The notes under the pieces: model-generated
Told to the model about the DNA's origin: nothing
Seen by the model: the letters and a program-made list of their open reading frames with translations, nothing else
Database searches by the model: none
NCBI GenBank assembly: GCA_002007465.1
Contig: LNAC01000036.1
Location: 1,066,881-1,130,880, forward strand
DNA: 64,000 nt
From: Ailurus styani
Lineage: Eukaryota > Chordata > Mammalia > Carnivora > Ailuridae
Direction: 5' to 3'
Shown here: positions 1 to 10,390 of the stretch, one piece after another
Position numbering within the stretch: the stretch's first letter is position 1
How the letters are laid out: every line of letters begins with the position of its first letter
Position numbers and translations under genes: made by a program

Positions 1-132
1 GAGAATATTCTTAGTCTCTCAAATGAAGGAATCAATCCACTACTTTGGGAAAAGAAGAAAGTTTGCTAGAGCTTTGGGTTGAGCCTCAAATGAACTTTTT
101 ATTAGTACCACGTGGTGGGGTATAGTGACAAG

Positions 133-218
133 TGGTCCTCTTCCTCTTCCTCCTCTTCTTCTTCTTCCCCCTCTTCTTCTTCATCTTCCTCTCCCTCTCC
201 TTCTCCTTCTTTTCTTCT
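133..218 (+). repeat. Pyrimidine tract, (TTC/TCC)n
   Basis: About 85 bases made almost only of C and T, with CTT, TCC and TTC units. It directly abuts the poly-T side of the antisense SINE at 219, so it is probably that SINE's A-rich tail, diverged and expanded as GAA/GGA repeats on the minus strand. The serine-rich and phenylalanine/leucine-rich frames read through it are artefacts of low complexity. Confidence 0.85.
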
Positions 219-396
219 AAAGATTCTTTTTATTTATTTGAGAGAGAGAGCACAAGCAAGGGAAGGGGCAATGGGGCAAAGAAAAGCAGACTCCCGCTGA
301 GCAGAGAGCCCAATGTGGGACTCAATTCCAGGACCCTGAGATCATGACCTGAGCCGAAAGGCAGATGCTTAATCCACTGAACCACCCAGGCGCACC
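219..396 (-). mobile_element. Can-SINE (tRNA-Lys-derived), antisense
   Basis: Read on the minus strand this has the standard Can-SINE order: a tRNA-like head (CGCCTGGGTGGTTCAG, then TCAGGTCATGATCTC and a B-box-like GGAATTGAGTCCC), a CT-rich middle, and an AATAAA-like A-rich tail. The family is non-autonomous, transcribed by RNA polymerase III and mobilised by L1. The GCACAAGCAAGG middle marks an older caniform type rather than the mustelid CTACTTGTGATC type. No clean target duplication was found. Confidence 0.93.
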
Positions 397-1864
397 AGTA
401 GTCAGGGTATTCTTATACTTATGCGTTTTGTGTGCATGTTGTGAAGTCAACTTCACACATGCAGATAATGACTTATCTGATAAGTAATAGTTTCAAATGT
501 TCTGGATATTCACTGACTGTTTCTTGAGATCAGCTTACACTCCAGGACCGACATAAGGAGGCCTCCTTGCTTTCTGGAGTCCCATTGGGGTCCCACATTC
601 AATGGGAGAACCTGGCTAGAGATGAGTGGGTAGGAAGAGACAGAGACCAAGGTATTTATATTCTTGGCTCCCTTCCTGCTGGATCTAGGTTTGGAAGTAT
701 GTATATAATCCTTTTGGGGGGATCCCTCCGCTATAGTTTCAGCACTTCCCAGGTTACAAGAACATCTCCTTACACCTGAGACCTAGGAATGGCACCACGT
801 CCTGCTATTTCTAAACCCAGGGGGATCTACTGTACTTTGTTCATTTTTTACAATCCTAGTGACACTTTTGTGAAAGTCCTAACATTAAACTCTATTGCTT
901 TTGAATATATGATAATGTTTTTGGCTGGCATCCTGATTCAATTATTATAGAAAATCTTAGATGCAGTTGAAGGGAAAATGCTGAGATTCTAATGCATTCC
1001 TAACAAAACCCTAAAACAAAAAAGATAGATGAGGTGATCATCACTGAAGAAATGTCTCCTGAATATTATTCTATATGGTATTTTCCCTCTAGTCATAAAT
1101 ATATTTGCAAATACAATATACACATGGACTTTTTTTGAAAGTCTAATTAAATCTATATAGAAATTTCCCTCAGATAAATATTTGTAACCCTAATAAATCT
1201 GTTTCGCTTTCATCCTAATACTTGAACAACATGGTCTTGTGTTAAAAATAGAGTCCAGCAAATAAAAGTAATAATAAAAATGTTCCAAATATTGCTTGCA
1301 TCTCTTAGGAAATATTAAAGGGGATCCCGTTCATATCCCAAAGCAGCACTTTATCATACACTTCTGTTTATACCCAAATTATCTCTCTATCCAGCAGTGC
1401 TCAAGCTGCTCTCTTGCTTAAACAGTTATTCAACATATAACATTTTCCTTGAATTTCCGGCCTATGGAGACCTTATTTTTTTCTGCATCTTTCTATTTCT
1501 TCCTGCTTCTCTACTCTTCTCTCTCCTCTCTTTCCCATCACTCACCTATGTTATAAATTCCATATCCTATCATATAAAGTCATACAAATCAATAAAACTC
1601 ATTGAAATGGATAGAGGAAGGAGAAAGATGACTGGGCCAAAAGTTTTTTTGTTTTTTGTTTTTTAAGTTCCTCTTCTAGTGGAACATGTGCTGTTGTGTC
1701 AGGAGAGAGTATGTGTTGAACAAATATTTCTATGTGATTTTGGTTTCCAGGTACCCATAGAGACAGTAAAACACTGTCATGGAAATGCTAAACACTCAGA
1801 AAGTAATAGGTCTCAAGTTTAAACCCAATGGGAAAAGTAACAAAATCATAACAAAAACAAAAGT
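397..1864. other. Non-coding stretch, possible old LTR-like relic at ~560-950
   Basis: No gene is recognisable. From about 560 to 950 the order of motifs (CTCCCTTCCTGCT, CACCTGAGACCTAGG, CTTTTGTGAAAGTCC, ATTAAACTCT, GGCATCCTGATTC) resembles the 3' part of an ancient mammalian interspersed or LTR-type repeat ending in an ATTAAA signal, but I cannot name the family. The rest is AT-rich with nothing recognised. Confidence 0.35.
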
Positions 1865-1875
1865 AAAAAGTAGAG

Positions 1876-2059
1876 GGCGCCTGGGTGGCTCAGTGGGTTA
1901 AAGCTTCTGCCTTCGGCTCAGGTCATGATCTCAGGGTCTTGGGATCGACGCCCGCATTGGGCTCTCTGCTCAGCAGGGAGCCTGCTTCCTCCTCTCTCTC
2001 TCTCTGCCTACTTGTGATCTCTTTCTCTGTGTCAAATAAATAAATAAAATCTTTAGAAA
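1876..2059 (+). mobile_element. Can-SINE, mustelid-type, sense
   Basis: The copy runs from GGCGCCTGGGTGGCTCAG through a CT-repeat and CCTACTTGTGATCTC to AATAAATAAATAAAATCTTT and an A tail. It is flanked by an 11-bp target duplication, AAAAAGTAGAG, at 1865-1875 and 2060-2070, which fixes both ends. The intact duplication and low divergence suggest a fairly recent insertion. Confidence 0.96.
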
Positions 2060-2238
2060 AAAAAGTAGAGAAGAAAAATCTATATTCAAAAAACCCAGAC
2101 ATAGCCATTGATGACATTCTAATAAATGTGTACTATAAACAATAATATATTTTCTCTATATATACATGTACTTTGTGTATATATGCACACACACATATAT
2201 ATGTATGCATATATAACTTTTGCATTGACTTGTTATTT

Positions 2239-2373
2239 ATTTTCTTATTTTTTAAACTCCTTGTGGCTTAATTTTTTTTTTAATCTAATCTCTATGCCCA
2301 ATGTGAGGCTTGAACTCACAACCTCAAGATCAAGAGTTGCATCCTCTACCAACTGCACCAGCGAGATGCCTCA
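2239..2373 (-). mobile_element. Short older tRNA-derived carnivore SINE, antisense
   Basis: On the minus strand the element reads GCATCTCGCTGGTGCAG, then an antisense of the GCTTGAACTCACAACC and GATCAAGAGTTGC motifs, ending in an A-rich tail at 2239-2284. This is the head of an older SINEC type lacking the CT-rich body. A 16-bp target duplication, CATTGACTTGTTATTT, lies at 2223-2238 and 2374-2389 and sets the boundaries exactly. Confidence 0.88.
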
Positions 2374-2589
2374 CATTGACTTGTTATTTTAAATGCTTCA
2401 AGGGGAGATTTTTAGCTGATTTAAAATACTGTTATAAGGCTTATTATAATTTATTTGCCAATTCTCTCTTAGACATATGTTATTTCAATTTTTAAACTTT
2501 ATATCTGTTATTAAAATCAAACATTTATTCACATATATGATCATGTCTCTGACAGAGTACTAAACAAGAATGTATTGGGTCAAATTTTA

Positions 2590-2830
2590 GAATATTTTAG
2601 GTCTTCTGATTTATATTACCAAAGGGATTTCCAGAGGGATGAAATCAATTCACATTTCTACCAGCAAGATGTTAGTGAGACTGTTTTGCTATAAAATCTC
2701 CAGTCATTTATCAGGTGCTAGTTAAATAAGTAGGAAATGGCATATTGTTTTCATTTGCATCAGTATAAAGTTTATTAGGTATTTCACAAGTTTATTGACC
2801 ATTTCTATTATCCATTTAGAAATTCTTCCA
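2590..2830 (-). mobile_element. Decayed L1/HAL1-like fragment, antisense
   Basis: The plus strand shows the order typical of the antisense 3' part of LINE-1 ORF2: a block like CACATTTCTACCAGCA, then TTTTCATTTGCAT, then TTTATTGACCATTTC. Divergence is heavy, no reading frame survives, and the boundaries are guesses. It could instead be an unrelated AT-rich segment. Confidence 0.4.
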
Positions 2831-3366
2831 TTAATATCCTTTTTTTATTTTAGTACTGGCAAAATTTTTATTAAATTTTATAGTGCTTCAAATTAGGGCA
2901 TTATTTCTTTGTCATTATTTTTGCATTTTTACATTTCTGTGTTTTCCAGTTAATGTGACATTTTCCTAATATTTAACTTTCCACCCAAATATGTTTCTTA
3001 AGAATTTCATCATAACTATTATCAATTATTATCATTGACCCCAAATGTGGGTATGCTTATTTGTACTTGTTTTCATAGATGTAATCTTTATCACATATAA
3101 ACTTTTTTTTATCAGTTAAAGCATTATTGATACATAATATGAAGAAGTAATATATCTTGATGCTTAAGTTACCCGTAAACTGTAGAATTTTTAAATAACA
3201 TTTGTTAGATTATCTATCAATATTCTCACTGATTATGATAGATCTCCCCGGTTTTTTAAAAAATATGTTTCTATATCTTTCAAGTAGGCTGAAGTTCTAT
3301 TTGTTTTGCTATTTGGTTTCATGTATAATGTCCACGTTTTAAAAATAATTTTCACTTTATGTTTGT
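2831..3366. other. AT-rich stretch, nothing recognised
   Basis: Very AT-rich sequence with no open frame of note and no repeat that I can identify. It ends at the target duplication of the SINE at 3367. Confidence 0.5.
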
Positions 3367-3545
3367 TTAAGATTTTATTTGTCAGAGAGAGAGACAGAGA
3401 GAGCACAAGCAGGGGGAGCGGCAGAGGGAGAAGCAGGTTCCCTGCTGAGCAAGGAGCCAGACATGGGGCTCGATGCCAGTTCCCTGGGACCATGACCTGA
3501 GCAGAAGCCAGACAGTTAACTGACTGAGCCACCTAGGCGTCCCTG
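3367..3545 (-). mobile_element. Can-SINE, older type, antisense
   Basis: Antisense copy with a short tail (TAAGATTTTATTTGTCAGAG), the GCACAAGCAGGGGGAGCGG middle of the older caniform type, and a head ending GAGCCACCTAGGCGTCCC. The flanks carry an imperfect 13-14 bp target duplication, AATTTTCACTTTAT at 3347-3360 and AATTTCACTTTAT at 3546-3558. Confidence 0.94.
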
Positions 3546-4257
3546 AATTTCACTTTATAGTATTTTCTTACAGCTGATAGGAAAATAGTCTTTAGTCTTA
3601 TTTAGACTATACTCAATATTTTTGTTCGAAAGTCTATTTTTTGTAATATTTTAATTTCCAAAGCTTTCCAAACATTGAGATTTTAAAGTTTTCACAAATT
3701 GATACATAAATACACATATTATATCATATCGTCTATGTATACATGTATTTGTATATATAAATGTACATATTGTGTGTGTGTGTGTGTGTTGATGATGCTG
3801 CATACTCCCTTCAGAAAGATCCAAGATTTTTTCCATTTCTTCATGTGTTCTTTTAACACATTTTCTGCTAGTCAGTTTTTGTCAAGATTATTCTTAGATA
3901 ATTCATGTCATCGATATTCTGGATATTTTTCATGCATTGTAAACTAATTAGGCAGAAAAACAGGAAAATTTTTTTAAACGGAACTTATCCCTGATTAATT
4001 TACTGAACCAAAATTTATTTGAAAATGATTAAAGATTCCTTTGAAGAATGCCACCTGTAATTATTTTTTTGAGTATTATCACCTGTATTTTCTAGTATGT
4101 AACCTAATTCCTGTACAAAAACAAAATTCAAAATGATTAAATAGACAACTCAATGGGCAAATGACTGAGTGCATGAATGAAATCTACATCTTGTTGAAAT
4201 AGTCAGCATTTCTAAAATACTATTAAAGATGTCTGATTCCCAATTATTGTGACTTTT
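3546..4257. other. Non-coding stretch with (TG)n at 3771-3789
   Basis: No gene seen. There is a 19-base TG run at 3771-3789 next to a mixed TATA/TACA tract (about 3735-3770). The rest is AT-rich and might be very old L1 sequence, but I cannot support that. Confidence 0.5.
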
Positions 4258-4464
4258 CTTTTTTTTTAATTTTTTTTTTTTTTTTTTGACAGTGAGAGAG
4301 AGACAGTGAGAGAGGGAATACAAGCAGGAAAAGCAGGAGAGAGAGAAGCAGGCTTCCCGCTGAGCAGGGAGCCCAATGCAGGGCTGGATCCCGATCCCAC
4401 GACCCTGGGATCATGACCTGAGCCAAAGGCAGAGGCTTAATGACTGAGCCACCCAGGTGCCCCC
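4258..4464 (-). mobile_element. Can-SINE, antisense, long T-tract
   Basis: Starts with a degenerate T/C tract and T run (about 4258-4287), continues with GACAGTGAGAGAGAGACAG, ATACAAGCAGG and the CCCGCTGAGCAGGGAGCCC core, and ends TGAGCCACCCAGGTGCCCC. The CT-rich body is of the older type. I did not find a confident target duplication. Confidence 0.94.
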
Positions 4465-4740
4465 TGTTCTCTATTTTAAAAGTAATACCTCTTGAATGCA
4501 GGGGCACCTCAGATATTGCATTCAGTTTCTGGGGTTTGCGAGCCCCCTGAAATACTCTAGTTTTGATATATTGTGTGCATATGCCTTACCCCCTTTCTAA
4601 GAAAAAGAGGTTTTCAACAGAAATCAGTTTATCAAAGGAAACCTACTTGTCCCCAAACATTAAAATTCCAGGATATATTTTATTAACCTAAGTGTTATTT
4701 TGGCTATTGGTTTAAGATTAACCTTGTTTACACATTTTTT

Positions 4741-4929
4741 AAAAAGATTTTATTTATTTATTTATTTAATTGACAGAGAGAGAAAGAGAGATTACAAGTA
4801 GGCAGAGAGAGAGGAGGAAGCCGGCTCCCTGATGCAGGGCTGGATCCCAGGGCTGGATCGCAAGACCCCGAGATCATGACCTGAGCCAAAGGCAGAGGCT
4901 TTAACCGACTGAGCCACCCAAGCGCCCCC
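4741..4929 (-). mobile_element. Can-SINE, mustelid-type, antisense, rearranged core
   Basis: Contains GATTACAAGTAGGCAGAGAG, the antisense of the mustelid-type body, and ends CTGAGCCACCCAAGCGCCCC. The core is altered: most of the TGCTGAGCAGGGAGCC block is missing and GGGCTGGATC appears twice (about 4838-4860), suggesting a small deletion plus duplication. An imperfect target duplication, CTTGTTTACA (from about 4723) and CTTTGTTTACA (just downstream), flanks it. Confidence 0.94.
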
Positions 4930-6030
4930 TTTGTTTACAATTTTATAAATGAAATCTAGGGGAAGAAATTACTATTTGTGAGGAAGGGAAATTGACTTTA
5001 TAGAACCGATTATATTATTCAGTCAAATTATTTTATTAACCAATGAAGTATTGATTTGCTCTAGTAGATTAATAAATTAATATTAAAATAATCTTATATT
5101 CCTGCATTAATCTCCCTTAACTATGTAGGGTTAATATTTTAACAATTGTATTAGATTTTGTGGTGTTTTATTTGGTATTTTTACAAGATTATAATTAAAA
5201 TTATTCTAAGAGTTTCTGTTGCTTTTATTTTCATACTATTCATGCTGATGACATAAATTACAGATGGATAGAATCACATATACAATTTATATAATGTGGT
5301 GATTATAATTTCAATGTTTGAGACACAAATCTTTCAAGCCTCAAGCTTGTTTTACAGAAAGCATTTTTTAGATTATCTATTAAAATTTCTGTTTTTAATT
5401 TTTCTATCTTTTATTCTATTTTTGTGTGTGTATGTTAATCTCTAGCTTCCTCCCGTCTGTTGTCCTACTTGGATATAATTTCCATCTAACCTAACCATTA
5501 CATTTGGAGCCTGCAATGTCACAAGTCTAATGTAAACTCGTGACACAGCAGAGGTGAAGTCAGAGGAGAACTTGAGCTCCCTCTACAGGAAGAATTGCAC
5601 ACTCATCTTCAAACAGTGCTGTGACATGCTTATTTCCTTAAAGGGGAAAAAAAAAAACCCCACTGATTTGCAAGTAGCTCATATTGCTTATTATAATGTA
5701 CTGCACTTTGGTAGCTTCCCTCCCGCCCCCCGGAAAGCATTCTCTCTAAATGCTTTTGAGTCCAACCTCTGAACCTCTGAAACCTACCTGACCCCTCAGT
5801 TGCAGCCCATTTCCCTAGAACTCCTGATGCAGACAAGTGGATATCTGACCCAGTATGGAATCTGAGTGCTTCCCTGGTATTTACATGATTGAAGAAAAAA
5901 GAATTTCCCTTTTCACTGGGATGATTTAACCAGGCATGTGGAGTGGAATTCTAGAGCTGACAGGAGCCATCTTGTGTGGCGGAAGGAGAGAGCAGAATGT
6001 CTCCAGAATGAAGAAAGAAACAATGATAAG
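4930..6030. other. Non-coding stretch, nothing recognised
   Basis: About 1.1 kb, AT-rich to 5450 and of mixed composition afterwards. A 72-codon frame at 5554-5772 and an overlapping minus-strand frame at 5630-5836 show no domain, signal or codon pattern that I recognise, and are taken as chance frames. Confidence 0.5.
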
Positions 6031-6045
6031 AAATAGATGAAGACT

Positions 6046-6244
6046 GGGGTGCCTGGGTGGCTCAGTGGGTTAAAGCCTCTGCCTTCAGCTCAGGTCATGA
6101 TCTCAGGGTCCTAGGATCAAGCCCCACATCGGGCTCCCTAATCAGCAGGGAGCCTGCTTCCTCCTCTCTCTCTCTGCCTGCCTCTCTGCCTACTTGTGAT
6201 CTCTCTCTCTGTGTCAAATAAATAAATAAAATCTTTAAAAAAAA
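6046..6244 (+). mobile_element. Can-SINE, mustelid-type, sense, perfect target duplication
   Basis: Begins GGGGTGCCTGGGTGGCTCAG, carries CCTACTTGTGATCTC and ends with AATAAATAAATAAAATCTTT and an A tail. The 15-bp target duplication AAATAGATGAAGACT is perfect at 6031-6045 and 6245-6259, consistent with a young insertion. Confidence 0.97.
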
Positions 6245-6259
6245 AAATAGATGAAGACT

Positions 6260-6895
6260 AAAATCTTTGAGATACTCACTTCCCATCTGTTTCTGGGCTC
6301 CAGTTCCTTTAGCTCATGTTTTGATTCCATGATTTGTTTCCAGTTTCTTCTCAGATACAGTAGTCTATGCATTTTCTTATGGCTTAAACCTGGACACGTT
6401 AGAAGGTAGTGACCTGGAATCAAAGAGTCCTAATTTTTGTCAGTCGTCCTTTAAATGCCCTGTTAATGAATATTGATACAAATTATATAAATTCATAGTA
6501 ACCTCGCTGAATTACTCTTCCTGAAATTGACCTTTCCCTAGTTTTTGAATATTGAGATGATCCTTCATCTCCAAGTTTATCATCTTATTCATTCTCCAAG
6601 GCTACTTAGAGACTTGTAAGAGCATCATCTAGATGTCCAAACAAACCCTTTTCCCACCCAGAGCAGAGCAGTAATGGAACCTGGTGAAGAGCAGTTAAGG
6701 ACGTTAACAGTAAACAAACAAGCGAATGAAATTTCTTAAATACCTTTAAGGCAATACCTGCTGTACTCACCTCCTGACTAGTCCTCTCCCTCACTACTGC
6801 CACATCTGTTTCTATGATCCTTTCGACCTACCCCAAAGTCTGTAATGTGCAATTTTATTGCACATTTTTTACTTGAAAAAATTGTTTGTTGTTTA
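6260..6895. other. Non-coding stretch, nothing recognised
   Basis: About 640 bases between a SINE and an L1 tail. No coding potential and no repeat family recognised. The only frames are short and lack features. Confidence 0.5.
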
Positions 6896-7470
6896 TTTTT
6901 GAAAGTTTTTATTTAAATTCCAGTTAACAAATAGTATATGAGTTTCAGGTGTACAATACAGTGATTCAACACTTTCGTACATCACCCTGTGGTCATCGCC
7001 TGTTTCCCCCATCCTTCACCCACCTCCTCTCTGGTAACCACCAGTTTGTTCTCTATAATTAAAAGTCTGTTTCTTGGTTTCCCTTTCTCTCTCTTCCCCC
7101 TCTTCCCTTTGCTCATTTGTTTTGTTTTTTTAAATTCCATATACGAGTAAAATCATATGGTATTTGTCTTTCTCTGACTGGCTTATTTCACTTAGCATAA
7201 TACTCACTAGCTTGATCCATGTTGTTTCAAATGGCACTATTTCATTCTTTTTATTGGTAATATTTCATTATATATAAGTTAATATTTCATTATATATTAT
7301 ATATAATATTTCATTATCTATAAAGTAATATTTCATATATTATATATATATTTCATTATATATGTATATAAAGTTTGTTTATATATATATATGTATATGA
7401 ACACATACACATATACCACATCTTTGTCCATTCATCAAATGATGAACACTTGGGCTGTTGCCATAATTTG
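6896..7470 (-). mobile_element. 5'-truncated L1, 3' end, antisense
   Basis: On the minus strand this reads as the extreme C-terminus of LINE-1 ORF2 (motif GATGAATGGACAAAGATGTGG), then ATTATGCTAAGTGAAATAAG, the 3' UTR blocks ACCATATGATTTTACTC, AGAGAACAAACTGGTGG and TTGTACACCTGAAACTC, and an A-rich end near 6896. L1 is the autonomous retrotransposon that also mobilises the SINEs here. The copy is non-functional. It contains a local AT-rich tandem expansion (next entry). Confidence 0.9.
7258..7420. repeat. AT-rich tandem expansion inside L1, ~22-bp unit
   Basis: The motif ATATTTCAT occurs five times, starting at about 7260, 7282, 7306, 7328 and 7348, with a period of 20-24 bases. It is followed by TATATA and TACACA runs to about 7420. 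In ordinary L1 copies the corresponding segment (antisense of ATAATGGAATATTA) occurs once, so this is a local tandem duplication within the element. Confidence 0.8.
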
Positions 7471-7690
7471 TCATGTATTTAGCTGAAATCGCTGACCAGT
7501 ACGTGTAACAGGGAAGCAATAAGTTTCCTGACTTACCTTACCCTCTTACATTCTTACAATAAATTTATTTCATCATTCTCATAAATAATGAAATATTGTA
7601 ACTTGCTCTTACCATTATGTCTAATGAAAAAGAAAAAAATTTAAAAAAGAAAGAAAGCGAAAGAAAAAGAAAAGCCACACTGTAGATTTT

Positions 7691-7896
7691 TTCTTTTTTT
7701 TTAAAGATTTCATTTATTTTTTTGACAGAGAGAGAGAGAGAGATTACAAGTAGGCAGAAAGGCAGGCAGAGAGAGAGGAGGAAGCAGGCTCTCTGCCAAG
7801 CAGGGAGTCTGATGCGGGCCTCGATCCCAGGGCCCTGAGATCATGACCTGAGCCGAAAGCAGAGGATTTAACCCACTGAGCCACACAGGCACCCCG
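7691..7896 (-). mobile_element. Can-SINE, mustelid-type, antisense
   Basis: Antisense copy with GATTACAAGTAGGCAG in the body and CCACTGAGCCACACAGGC at the head. The 13-bp target duplication CACTGTAGATTTT is perfect at 7678-7690 and 7897-7909. Confidence 0.97.
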
Positions 7897-7909
7897 CACT
7901 GTAGATTTT

Positions 7910-8415
7910 CCATCCCAACCCTAGCATGTTTCAGCCTTCTCATTGCACTGGATTAGGGAAACCATAAAACACATGGTCTATTCTTTTACAAATAACCACT
8001 CCTTACTCAAGGTGTTACTAGGTTACAGGCTTATCTGCAGGGCTAACAATTGCACTTGCCTGATTTGCATAGCCTATCCTTTCTTTTGCAGAAGCTAGGG
8101 AGAGCCTACTCGTCTGTCAGGTCTTAATTTTAAGATCTTGTTCCCTAGAAGTCCTCAAAGCAGCCACAGACTAGAGTAAAAGTGTAAGTTACACAGTTGC
8201 ATGGGATATTCTGAATATTCTTGCCTACAATTACGTATTCAATGACCTTCTTCTATATTAGACTACAACCCCTACGAGGTCAGGGACCATGTCTGATTTG
8301 TCTCTCTAGGGTTTCCTATGTGTAAAATGCATGTTTTATTTCTTTATAAAGAAATACCATGTCCAGGTTTTCTGATAGGGTTAATCATCAAGATGTACAA
8401 GCACAAAAGTAAAAA
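7910..8415. other. Non-coding stretch with small L2 3'-end relic at ~8255-8325
   Basis: No gene. The segment near 8258-8325 (TTAGACTACAACCCCTACG, then GGTCAGGGACCATGTCTG) resembles the conserved L2 3' end in sense orientation, at low confidence. The rest is unassigned. Confidence 0.45.
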
Positions 8416-8427
8416 GCCCATTTTCTT

Positions 8428-8650
8428 TTTTTTTCTTTTTCTTTTTTTTTTTTTAAGTTTTTTTTTTTTTTTATTCATTTGACACAGAGAGATTACAAGT
8501 AGGCAGAGAGGCAGGCAGAGAGAGAGGAGAGAGGAGGAAGCAGGCTCCCTGCTGAGCAGAGAGCCCGACGCGGGCCTCGATCCCAGGACCCTGGGATCAT
8601 GACCTGAGCCAAAGGCAGCGGCTTTAACCCACTGAGCCACCCAGGCGCCC
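8428..8650 (-). mobile_element. Can-SINE, mustelid-type, antisense, long T/C tail
   Basis: The tail side is an unusually long T-rich tract (about 8428-8475). The body has GATTACAAGTAGGCAGAG with an extra AGAGAGGAG repeat, and the head ends CCACTGAGCCACCCAGGCG. Target duplication GCCCATTTTCTT is perfect at 8416-8427 and 8651-8662. The minus-strand frame across it is just the SINE read through. Confidence 0.97.
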
Positions 8651-8662
8651 GCCCATTTTCTT

Positions 8663-9859
8663 AATACAAATAAATGAATATGAAATATTTGCATCATGCT
8701 GACTATATTCTGGGAGAAAAAAACATGACATCAAATCAATTCCATGAAAATATTTGGGTCTATAAGTAGAGCATATACAATATTAATTCTTTTCTAATTA
8801 ATTTTACACCAATACTCTGTAATGGGAACATTAGGGAATGAGTTGTCTCTCGTTATTTTCACTGCAAATGTTAAAAGGGAATCTACAATGCAAATATTCT
8901 TTCAGAACTCTGAACAAAGTCCAAATGTTTTCTTTGAGGGAGGGGTAGAGTGGAAATGCAAATAGAGTGTAAATACCAAGCAGTGAAAACCTCTTTGTTG
9001 GCACTTGGTTATGGAGGCTCAAATGCATGGACATTAAGAAAGGAGAAGGGAGTTAGAAGTCAGTTTACAGCAGGCAGATTGCTACTTACGCTTTTCAATT
9101 CATTCATGTGTGAAAGAATATCATATCATAAAATGAACCATTAGAAAGCTGGAGAATGGAGCATGCAGGAAATAAAGTCCTGAACCAGGCCAAGAAACAG
9201 ATGTGTGTGTATGAATGTGTGTGTATGCATACAATTTGTGGCATCTAGAAATCTATTTGTTCTCTGTTCTATATATGCTTCATATGTTTAGAACCACAAA
9301 AGTTCTGAAGATGTTCCTGGTGGGATGATGTCATTCTCGACAGCCTATTTTAGGATCTCAAAGTAAAGAACCCATCTCTAACCTCACCTTTAGGCAAACA
9401 TATCTGAGTAGACAATCTAGCAAACATTTATTTGTCTGTGTTTGTTTTTCCATTATTACTTTCTGGGCATTTCAGAACTGAAGTCAAAGTCAGCTTACAA
9501 AGACAATTCAGTGAACTATCAATTTTGGTAAATACAAATAATTTAGTAAATCATTGTCACAGTAACTAGGCAGTACTCCAAGGCTTGAACCTCAAACGAC
9601 CCATGTACTTACCTCTGGGGCTTTGGACATTATAACCTTGTGTAAGGCAATTATCTTAGACCCTCTAGCTGCACCTGTTTAGTCCTATTTAGGACTCTAT
9701 TGCTAATCACTCCATGTCTGGGTTTATTGTTGGTTTCTTATTCTCCCAGCTTACCCTGAAACATTGTGTTATACCTAGCTCCCATTTTCCTTTTTTCATA
9801 TTCAGTGCATGCTTTTTTTACATTGTTTGAACCATAACATCATCACTTCCTAATTGTGT
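8663..9859. other. Non-coding stretch, nothing recognised
   Basis: About 1.2 kb of mostly unique-looking sequence with a TG-rich patch at about 9203-9232. No frame resembles a known protein, and no repeat family was recognised. Confidence 0.5.
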
Positions 9860-9863
9860 GAAC

Positions 9864-10304
9864 TGTTAAAATCAAACACAAACAGAGATCAAACTTGAAA
9901 ATACCCTGAGCAGACAAAACCAGTTTAGTCATCCAGTAAAGCTTAATTTAGCTTATTTTGCAAGACAAATGAGGCTAACTTGACCTGGGTCACTTCTTGC
10001 TTATGCCTCTGAAAATCACAAAGAAAACTTAAATAGTTCCCCAAAATTGATGTGAAGTTACCATTCACCAATTCCCTTTGCTTTAAGAAAATTCTGACAT
10101 TGTAACCACTCCCTGGAAAGAATAAATCCTGCCCCTGCACTATGTAAGTTGCTTTATAACAATATCCCTCTGCACCTCTTTCCATGTTTTGGTTTGTGTG
10201 CCCAGTTTGCAAACCGTCTTCTGGATGTGTGCACGATAAAATTCTTCGAATTACTACTCAAGTGATTCACTGGTTTTAGTTCTGTTTTTTATTTACTGTT
10301 GACA
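9864..10304 (+). mobile_element. Solo LTR of an endogenous retrovirus (class I-like)
   Basis: The element starts TGTTAAAATC and ends TACTGTTGACA, giving the TG...CA ends of an LTR with imperfect inverted termini. It is flanked by the 4-bp duplication GAAC at 9860-9863 and 10305-10308. Inside, the GCTTTATAAC at 10151 looks like a TATA box, and GATAAA at about 10235 is placed like a weak polyadenylation signal, followed by a short U5. About 441 bp and no adjoining internal region, so it is a recombined solo LTR. The 4-bp duplication fits gammaretrovirus-like ERVs. The exact family is not known to me, and chance could explain 4 bp. Confidence 0.72.
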
Positions 10305-10325
10305 GAACTTATAAATATCAGTTAA

Positions 10326-10390
10326 GCCCTCTCAACCTCAATTTCTTCATTTGTAAAACTGGTATTGTGCAAATTACTCCCTGTATAAAA
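10326..10390 (+). mobile_element. MIR fragment, sense
   Basis: A short relic of the ancient MIR SINE, recognised by CCTCAATTTCTTCATTTGTAA, which matches the conserved MIR core block usually written CCTCAGTTTCCTCATCTGTAA. The ends are approximate. Confidence 0.6.

Noticed and set aside
112..347. Serine-rich and phenylalanine/leucine-rich frames at the window start
   Set aside because: They are translations of the CTT/TCC tract and the adjoining antisense SINE, with no independent coding signal.
1876..2059. Possible functional tRNA genes in the SINE heads
   Set aside because: The heads carry A- and B-box-like motifs but not a foldable full tRNA with anticodon arm; they are SINE promoters, not tRNA genes.
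8344..8697. 117-codon minus-strand frame with a lysine-rich stretch
   Set aside because: Most of the frame is the Can-SINE at 8428-8650 and its T tract read in reverse.
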